Part shown: positions 36,201-42,800 of the stretch, in pieces
Position numbering within the stretch: position 1 is the stretch's first letter
How the letters are laid out: every line of letters starts with the position of its first letter
NCBI GenBank assembly: GCA_964608495.1
Contig: CAZSOQ010000004.1
Span: forward strand, 1 to 48,161
Direction: 5' to 3'
Source: JAKORR01 sp964608495
Lineage (GTDB): Bacteria > Armatimonadota > Zipacnadia > Zipacnadales > FEN-943
DNA length: 48,161 nucleotides
Notes under the pieces: generated by a model
Told to the model about the DNA's origin: nothing
Seen by the model: only the letters and a program-made list of their open reading frames with translations
Databases searched by the model: none
Program-made: the position numbers and the translations under genes

Positions 36201-36588
36201 CCTGCAGGGGAATGAACTCCACAGCCGGCGCGACCTGCGCCACCTCGGGCAACGCGGCCAGTGACCGCAACGCACGCGGCGGGATCAGGACCTCCGCGCG
36301 CCGCCCTGCCACTCCTCGGACAGTACCACCCAGGCGCGCGATGGCCCGGGCAGGCACGCCGCCGCCCCTCCCCCAGACCTCGACGAGCACGTTCCCGCGC
36401 ACCATCCGCACGCCCGAACTGGCGGCCTGGGCCTGCACAGCCAGCCCGGCCTCCGCGTCCGCGGCCATTGCCCGCAGAGGTCCGGCAAGGTCCTCCCAGC
36501 CGTTCCCCGCCGCCAGGGCGGCGGAGTGAGCCAGGAGCGCTGCCATGATTGCGACTGTTATTGCGCCTGTACGCCAGAAGCCTGCCAC
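33220..36588 (-). CDS. secreted subtilisin-family (S8) serine peptidase with shared C-terminal module
   Basis: This 1122-residue protein has a signal peptide (about 1-27), a propeptide-like region (about 60-125) and an S8 catalytic domain with Asp163 (RIAILDLGFLG), His197 (SAHGTAVAEVVADM), oxyanion Asn277 (VVAAAGNFAQ) and Ser486 (VGTSASAPHVAGAAALL). Between His and Ser sits an extra beta domain (about 305-390) like a PPC/pre-peptidase domain (VPAGTYYLQIHN). After an Ig-like region (about 570-655) the last 463 residues carry the shared module (GLQLISLPYW, GWNMIGNPY, FQGYWVHV, VTLSWPDLN, YMRTSAGLTF) and a FlgD-like domain ending LQIGR. GTG 36588 is chosen because AGGGGGAAG precedes it and it opens the signal peptide. 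Confidence 0.88.
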   Translation of the reverse strand: MAGFWRTGAITVAIMAALLAHSAALAAGNGWEDLAGPLRAMAADAEAGLAVQAQAASSGVRMVRGNVLVEVWGRGGGVPARAIARLGGTVRGVAGRRAEVLIPPRALRSLAALPEVAQVAPAVEFIPLQGFGTTVSEGVQLTNASAFFYNGIRGEGARIAILDLGFLGYAAAEIPIDPTNPLPKSYRADYSITASAHGTAVAEVVADMAPAATIHMLAVDTPESVIAALRDVVRSGYTICCMSIGLLEGPFDGSHPVSRQVDVARAAGVLVVAAAGNFAQRHWAGPFVDRNNDGICEFKGGDDLLDLTLPAGDFQAYLSWFETAGDETDQDYDLVLLDATRREMSRSAYTQNGDDPPREILIANVPAGTYYLQIHNMGALGADYFQLFVPQVDIDATLQVTTTSLCIPAESTSALSVGASRGSTIDTAPINVPVVTLDSLEPFSSRGPTVDGRTKPDLLGPDVVTTTIAAGTGPYRENLNPFVGTSASAPHVAGAAALLYSEDEQRTAADLSAALTQMAFQYWKTPILADRPPQDMGPGQDDNYGWGRLTLRVATGFDGLPPDIRILYPGNGETVLTKVPTIIALIQDNKTGVNAASVSVVLDGVQRTGFTFDATKGTLTYTVTTPLSTGVHSVSVQAADVAGNVSDPVTHTFQVIPPSIPAGLQLISLPYWNIKNPDPASIFIPPIAGTIRLARWVPSDETSSKYHVYPDPWASLTPPDATTTNPVVAQPPAGLGYFVVTPGVGLTLLNVQGQTVQEERYEIGLVRGSVYPQGWNMIGNPYTSALQWGSVEFMTKGERQDLLEAIADGVTAGIVYAFRNDGENGYYDFPSDPLAAVLHPFQGYWVHVSKDTRLLIYSPGVAVTSAPARKNGPWLAEGSWRLRLVASAGAWRDPTLFIGAAPGCTTGHDAGRDIPKPPPLASPLQTYMAKSNWGEYDGAYAQDMRGTAKGQSWDLEVLCNAPGTPVTLSWPDLNTVVPQDVRLVMEDLDGGKSVYMRTSAGLTFNSGEGGVRHLRVRAVDEGSEVLQVSNVYAQAAGGRGAVVSFSVSKACVATVQVRNISGRVVRRLAETQALPGQANQVQWNGLSDTGAPAPAGRYLVCVTARADDGQVVQGIRALQIGR

Positions 36589-36632
36589 TTTGGGCTTCCC
36601 CCTAGAGATCGGCCTCGGCCGTGTGCTGTCTC

Positions 36633-37856
36633 TTATTCGCCCTGCGCGTCCGGTGCTGCCACGCCTTCGACCGCTGCCGCTCGCACAGCTTCCAGGAGCC
36701 CGGCCCAGCCCGTCTCGCGGGCGAAGGGCGCCTCCACCACGTACTCGCTCCACGGCTCGGCAAGTGGTGCCGGCAGGAATATCCCTATACCAGCCACGCC
36801 ACGCTCCTCCGCCCACCGGACACCGGGACCCTCTCGGATCGGGACAACCATCCGCGCTGCCCGGGCCAACCCCTCGGCGGCGGACCGTGCGGGCCCCGCC
36901 GCCAGGGCCTCGGAAAGGGCCGCGCCGAGGGCGGCGACGTCGCTCATCTCGCCTCCGGGCCCCCAGCGCACCACCCATGTCCGCACGGCCTCCAGCGCGC
37001 TGGCCCCGACGACCGGGTCCGAGCTCAGCTCTGCGACTAGGCCGCTCACACTCTCCGCCACGTCACCCATCCGCGCCAGGTCCACGACGACAACCAGCTC
37101 CTCAGGTCGTCTCTCGGGCGACTCCGCGGCCAAGCTTCTCGCCGCGGCGGCCGCCACCTCCCGCGCCAACATCCGTCCTCGCCTGGCACGGAGGGTCTCC
37201 ACCAGGGAGACCACGGCCCTCCCCGAGCAGGACACCTCGCCAGGACTCGCCACCATCCATCTTGCCCTGCCGCGAAGTGCGTCTGCATACTCCACCGAGG
37301 CGCTGTGGCAAGCGGCCGTAAGAACCACGTCCCACCGCTGGTCGGCCAGAGCTGCGGCAATCTCCCTGGGGCTCAGCGCATTACCGCCCGCTCCCCAGTC
37401 AGCGGCCAGCCCGCCGGGAAGCAGGGATGAGCGCCACACTCCTCGGGACGCTGCCGGCGGCTCACCGTGTCCCAGTAGGACCAGCAGCCATTGCCTGGCC
37501 CCCAACTCCTCTCGAGCCATCCGCACGAACCTGGCAAGGGTGGTCCCATCGCCGGTATCGGTCCGGCCCCAGGAGCAGCTCTTCACGCCTTCGCCGTATG
37601 CCAGGGCCACTCGCGCCTCACTGCTGGGGCCCAGTGGGCCATCCAGCAGGGCGGCAACCGCCACCGTGCCGTCGGCCAGGCCTACAACCTGTTGCGCCAC
37701 GTACCGAGCCGTTTGCCAAAGATCGCTCTCCCCCGCAAGATACAGAGCCACGCCCCACTCGGCGCGCGGCGCGCCGAGACAAGGCTGTACCACCAGGCCC
37801 AGGGCGCCAAGGCTAGCGAGGGCGCCTGGGTGTACGCGTATCACCCCACCAACCAC
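36633..37856 (-). CDS. clostripain-like (C11, caspase-fold) cysteine peptidase, exported
   Basis: This protein of about 407 residues has a short hydrophobic N-terminus (LASLGALGLVVQP) that could be a signal peptide. The peptidase C11 features are visible: VAVAALLDGP, the TGDGTTLARFVRMA stretch, His130 in QWLLVLLGHGEPP, and Cys183 in DVVLTAACHSASVEYADAL followed by RARWMVASPGEV. These match the LGHG/D-x-C-x-x-x-x-E pattern of clostripain, clan CD, which also includes caspases, gingipains and PorU. The rest is Ala-rich and helical. It sits between the 640-residue exported protein (44-base overlap at its start) and the subtilisin. GTG 37856 or GTG 37844 may start it. Role in processing its neighbours is inference. 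Confidence 0.72.
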   Translation of the reverse strand: MVGGVIRVHPGALASLGALGLVVQPCLGAPRAEWGVALYLAGESDLWQTARYVAQQVVGLADGTVAVAALLDGPLGPSSEARVALAYGEGVKSCSWGRTDTGDGTTLARFVRMAREELGARQWLLVLLGHGEPPAASRGVWRSSLLPGGLAADWGAGGNALSPREIAAALADQRWDVVLTAACHSASVEYADALRGRARWMVASPGEVSCSGRAVVSLVETLRARRGRMLAREVAAAAARSLAAESPERRPEELVVVVDLARMGDVAESVSGLVAELSSDPVVGASALEAVRTWVVRWGPGGEMSDVAALGAALSEALAAGPARSAAEGLARAARMVVPIREGPGVRWAEERGVAGIGIFLPAPLAEPWSEYVVEAPFARETGWAGLLEAVRAAAVEGVAAPDAQGE

Positions 37857-39735
37857 GTCGGACCGGGACCATCTCGTCGCTTCCGGCCGGTCGCACCATC
37901 GCCGGCCCTGGCGGCAGGTCCACGGTGCGGAAGTGGTACTGCTCGCTCAGTACCGCCTGGAACCTGTTCTTCGGCCGGGCTTCGCCGTTCACGTAGCACC
38001 CGACCATCCACACGTACTCGGTATTGCGCTTGAAGATGTCCTGGTTCGGGTCCCGTACGATGATCGTCATCGTGGCCTGGGCCCGCATCGGCTCGCTTGT
38101 GTAGACCGGGTTGTTGAGGTCGCTCGCGCGGAACACCAGCAGCACGTACTGGGCACTCGCGGCGCCGGGCCCAGCCGACGGCGGCGTCTGCAGGTCCCAG
38201 ATGAAGGTGATCTCCTGGGGATTGACCGTGGTAAGCCCGTCCCTCGGCTCCCGGGGAAGCGCCGGCAGGATGTAGGTGGCCGGGCCCATTGGGCTGCTCG
38301 AGTCGCTGAGCACCTCATCCATATTGGGCTCGAACGTCCACTCAGCGTCCACGTACTCAGGCTCTTGCGCCGTGCCCACCTGCGCTGTCGCGATCGGCAC
38401 CACCGGCTGGTAGGGGCTCACGATTCGCCGCATCCGATAGTAGTAGGTCCGCCCTGGCTCCAGCGGCCGATGGTTGTAGGTGATGTCGTAGCTCGCGTCG
38501 TCCTCCTCGCCGTCACGCCCTATGAAGGTCCAGTCCTTCTGGGCGTTGATGTCCGCCCGCGCCGTCATGTCGTCGTCCCAGGCCTGGAATCTCGAGTCGC
38601 CGGACACGTGCACGATGTTCTCGGGATCGTTGGTGTCCAGGTAGGGAGTCTCAGCACGGAACACGATGTATCCCTTGATGACCCTCGCGTCGGGGTTGTT
38701 GCCGCTCATGACGTTGAGAACCCGTATCGTGGGAGTCTGACCTGGCGCCGTCTGCCCGGCGGTCGCCATCCCCTGCGCCGGTGCCGCCCCGCCCGAAGGC
38801 GCGCTACCGCGGTCGCCCCCGGTCGCCGTGGCCACAATCCCCGCCGCCAGGGCCAGCGCGGCCAGCACCCGCGTGCCCTTCGTGATCTTCTTTCCGCGCT
38901 GCAAGGCCTGCTGCACCTCGACGGGACGGTACAGCACGTACACCCGATCCCCGGTCCTGGGCGGCATCCCGGAACTGACCGTGGCCGTGAGCCTGTCCGC
39001 GCCCACCTGCTTGACCGCCACGGTGCCGATCTTGCGCATGACAGACTTCTCGAGCTCGCGCTGCCAGTAGCCGCGCATCACGACTAGCTCCTGCCCCGGC
39101 GATATGCCGTCGCGCAGTCCCAGGTTGATGTTCACGTACCCGAGGTCGTCAATCATCTCGACGAACCCTCGCGGCACGCGCCGCTTCAGCATCTCTCGCA
39201 CGGCCAGCTCGGCGGCCTGCCGCAGGAGCTCGTTCACCACAGTCATCGAGTCGCGATCCCAGCCGGGCACCGGCTTGGTGCTCGCCACCCCGGTCCCACC
39301 GGACGTAACCTCCTCTGCATGGGCGTCCAGTGCCTGGATCTCCACCTGGCACTCGCCCGCCCCGGAGGCCAGGTCCACGACGAGCCGGTGGATGTAGGCT
39401 GTGATCATCTTGTCAGCATGCAGCCTATCGCCCAGTCGGAGCTGCTCGGCGCTGTTCAGTGGCGGACGCAAGCCCAGCCCTGACAGCTCCCTTTCCACCT
39501 CGGCCGTGGAAGCAACGGTGAACTCCCCGGAGTCCTCGAGGGCCAGAGCAACGGCCGCCGTCGCCTTCTCGAGCACGGCCCGGGACTGCTGCCCCGTCTT
39601 GTCGATAACCGGGAGCACGACCGCGTGAGTGACTTCCTTGGCCTCCATCTGGGCCCAGGCCAAGCCAGTCGCGGCTACCCAGACGACGAGCATCGTTGCC
39701 ACTGCCAGATTGGCGCCTTTCGTGCTGCGTGTCAT
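37813..39735 (-). CDS. exported protein with CsgG/FlgT-like region, membrane helix and FN3-like domains
   Basis: This 640-residue protein has a signal peptide (about 1-29). Residues about 36-180 resemble CsgG/TolB-N-type domains (HAVVLPVIDKTGQQSRAVLE, DRLHADKMITAYIHRLVVD). About 188-268 recalls the FlgT C-terminal fold (YVNINLGLRDGISPGQELVVM, TGDRVYVLYRP). A hydrophobic segment follows at about 288-305, then a Gly/Ala/Pro/Gln linker and two beta domains (about 325-600) with FN3-like strands (TYYYRMRRI, NTEYVWMVGCYV). ATG 39735 has AGAGG about ten bases upstream. Same layout as the 373-residue product of 29173-30294. Its stop lies inside the C11 peptidase gene. Function unknown; an envelope assembly role is inference. 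Confidence 0.68.
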   Translation of the reverse strand: MTRSTKGANLAVATMLVVWVAATGLAWAQMEAKEVTHAVVLPVIDKTGQQSRAVLEKATAAVALALEDSGEFTVASTAEVERELSGLGLRPPLNSAEQLRLGDRLHADKMITAYIHRLVVDLASGAGECQVEIQALDAHAEEVTSGGTGVASTKPVPGWDRDSMTVVNELLRQAAELAVREMLKRRVPRGFVEMIDDLGYVNINLGLRDGISPGQELVVMRGYWQRELEKSVMRKIGTVAVKQVGADRLTATVSSGMPPRTGDRVYVLYRPVEVQQALQRGKKITKGTRVLAALALAAGIVATATGGDRGSAPSGGAAPAQGMATAGQTAPGQTPTIRVLNVMSGNNPDARVIKGYIVFRAETPYLDTNDPENIVHVSGDSRFQAWDDDMTARADINAQKDWTFIGRDGEEDDASYDITYNHRPLEPGRTYYYRMRRIVSPYQPVVPIATAQVGTAQEPEYVDAEWTFEPNMDEVLSDSSSPMGPATYILPALPREPRDGLTTVNPQEITFIWDLQTPPSAGPGAASAQYVLLVFRASDLNNPVYTSEPMRAQATMTIIVRDPNQDIFKRNTEYVWMVGCYVNGEARPKNRFQAVLSEQYHFRTVDLPPGPAMVRPAGSDEMVPVRRGWWGDTRTPRRPR

Positions 39736-39819
39736 TGGCTTACCTCTCCCTCCCGGCGCCCTTGTCCTCGGCGCCACGGGATCTTGCCAACAGTATGTCC
39801 GCCAGCTCCTGCGCCGGCT

Positions 39820-42800
39820 TCAGCGGCCCATCGCGACCGACGCAACAGCCTTCGTGCATTGCCCGTCTTCACTATAGGCCTTGACGACCACGAGGTAACG
39901 GCCCGAAGGCACGGGGCTGCCGCCCTGATTGCGGCCGTCCCACACCAGAGCGTTCCTCCCCGCAGTCTGCAGCTCATCCCGGGCCAGCACTCGCACCAGC
40001 CGGCCGCTGATGTTCATCACCTCGGCCTGCACCCGGGCCTGCTGCGACAGGCTGTACTGCACCTGCACCTGCCGACCGCGGCCCGCGGCCTGCAGGGCGC
40101 CCACCACCAGTGCCCCGCTGCTGGCCGAAGTCATCCCCACTTCCAGCTCTCGCGGACCCCGGCTCGTGAAGGTGTAGCTGCTGGCAGTGCGCATGTACAC
40201 GCGCTTGCCCGTCGCCTTGTCACACAGGACCGGCCTCACGTCCGCGGGGAGCGCCGAGAGATCCGGCCAGGTCACGTCCACCTTTTCGCCCACCATGCTC
40301 GTTTCCACGAGCACGCGGAAGGTCTGGTTCTCAGCCGACCCTCGTAGATCAACGGCATAGCGGCCGTTCATGGCCCCCCAATCGTCGTGCACCAGGGAGG
40401 CGTAGACATACGAGGATATCCCTGGAGGCGGCGGCTTAGGCTGGTCCACTCCCGCGTCGAAGCCGTCGCTCGCCGCCGTGCCCACGCCCAGATGGACGCA
40501 GGAGTCAACCTGGTCGCCGGCTCGGACCACGAGGGGCAGCGCCCACCCCCGCTCGCCAACGGCGGGGAAGGCCTGCGCCGGCTGGGACCCCGCCGCCGCT
40601 ACGCTCACGTCACGTATCGTGAGCGTCAGTGGCTCGTTCACGGCCACCCAGTAGCCCAGGTAGGGCGTCAGTGTCTGCGAGGCCTGGTAGCTCCCAAGCA
40701 GATACGCGTAAAGGACGCTCAGGATCTTGCGCCGGCTCTGGGCCGTCTGCCAGTCCATCTCCTCGCCGTTCAGATCGCGTACTGTAATCGAGTAGATGTC
40801 CACAGACCTGGAGAAGGGGGCTCCCAGCAGGTTCCATGTGGGCCGCCCGTCACCGCGCCCATAGAGCACGACCTCGGTCGGGTCCTGAGCTGGCCCGCCC
40901 TCTCGGGTCAGCTCCGTGGCACGGTCGAGGAACAGCCAGTACCCCCAACCCGGCCGGATCCTGTCGGCCGGTGCCTGCGGGTACACCGAGTACTGGTTCC
41001 GAGTCGCCTCCCAGGCTGCCAGCCGCAGTCGCTCCGTCCCCGTCAGCCCGAAGATGGTTCTCGGGTCCACGCCGGTGTAGGTGCCCGGCAGCGACATCAA
41101 CTGCAGACCCGCAGGGAAGGTGTAAAGGCTGCTCAGCCGGAACAGCACGCCACTGACTTCGTCGTCGCTGACTACGACCACCCGCTGCTCCACCGGCTGG
41201 GAAGTGTAGCCGTCCGGCACGGGGCGTATGACGACGCTGCCGGCAGGGGCATCCACGAACTTCCAGTTGTACCAGGGCCCGTCCGGCGTGTCCTGCTGCA
41301 GAGCGGCGGTGCTGTATGCCCTGTCCCGCTCCACGCCGCCGACCAGCAGCCTTATCTGGACAGCGCCAACCGGCTGGCCGCTAACGGCGCTGACCACGCG
41401 CCCGCTGATGGTGCCGCCCGGCTGGGGATCCATGAAGATCGTGACCGGCTCATCCTGTTGCGAACGCACGATCACCGGCTGGGGCTGCGATCGTCCGTAC
41501 CCCGCGGCATCAGCCACGACCGTGTATTGGCCAGGCTGGATGCTTATGCGGGCCTCACCGTTGTTGTCCGTCGTGCCCTCGGCCACCGTCCGCGCATCAA
41601 GCAGCGCCTCGACCGTCGCGCCAGCCAGGGGGCCAACCACGTTCCCATCCTCGTCCCGCGCGATGACCGTGGCTACGATCCCGCCGTCCGCAGCGGGCAG
41701 AGCGAAGTCGGCCCGAGTGGTGCCGCCCGCGTTCACGGTCACCACGTCGGGGCCCACCGCGCCGTAGCCGGCAGCCGTGCCGTCCACTGTCACCTCGTAG
41801 TCGCCGGCCGGCAGGTCAGTGATGGTGTAGCTGCCATCGGGACCCGTGTCGGTGCACTGCGGCCACGTCCCGGGCGGCGGGTCCAACGGCTGGCCGTCGT
41901 CGTCCAGCTCAATCACCGGGGTCGCGCACACACGGGCTCCCTGCACGGCCTCGCCGGTCGTCTCGGCGGTAACGAGGCCGGCGATGGTGCCTGGCTCGCG
42001 CTCCTTGATAACGAAATCCACAACGCGGAAGCTAAGTCCGCCGTGGACGAACTCCCCGTCGTAGTGGTCTATCGTGTAGCCCGGGCGCGTTGCCTCGAGG
42101 CTGTAGAAGTCGGCCCCCAGCCCCTGCATGACGTACGTGCCGTCCGCCTGGCACCGCACGGCGGCCACCAGTTCCCGTGGCTGCCCGGCCCGCTGTCGGT
42201 AGCAGTAGATGATCGGCGTGGGGTCGCTGATGGGCTTGCCTGTTACGTTCAGCACCTGGCCCTGGAACCCACTCGTCCGCATCCAGCACAGGGAGTTGTG
42301 CATCAGATTCGCGCGGTGGTTGTAGCAGATGCCGTTGTTCCAGGTCCGATGGATTTGCTCGAAGCCGAAGGCGAGGTAGACGACCTTCGCTCCTGACGTC
42401 AGGTTGTCATAGCGCAGGCCTATCGTCTGACCGGTGTCGTAGTTCGTGCCCAGCGCGTACAGCTTCACCGAGCCGGCCAGCTCCTGGATGATGTCCGGCC
42501 TGAAGGAGAACTCGGCCGCGTCTGTGTAGTCCGGCGCCGTCGGCGCGTTCCGCGGCGTCACGAGCTGGACCGGGTGGTCAGGCTGCTGGTTGATGCGCAG
42601 GTACTGCTCGTGCTCCATGCTGATCGGGCCCGAACCTGCCCACGGGTCGTCGGCCACCGGGTCGCCACTACGGCTGACAGCCTGGAACTCGTACCCGATC
42701 TCACGCGGCAGACGCCACCACTGGGCCTGGCCGTCAATGATGGGCTCATCCAGGTCGGGGTAAGGCCCGCTAAACCCCGTGTAGCGCGGGTACGTGCCTG

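Noticed and set aside
36526..39087. Long open frame on the plus strand (853 codons) opposite the peptidase and FN3-type genes
   Set aside because: It lies antisense to three genes with clear domains and signal peptides, its translation is Arg/Pro/Ser-rich without domain patterns, and long antisense frames are expected in GC-rich DNA.
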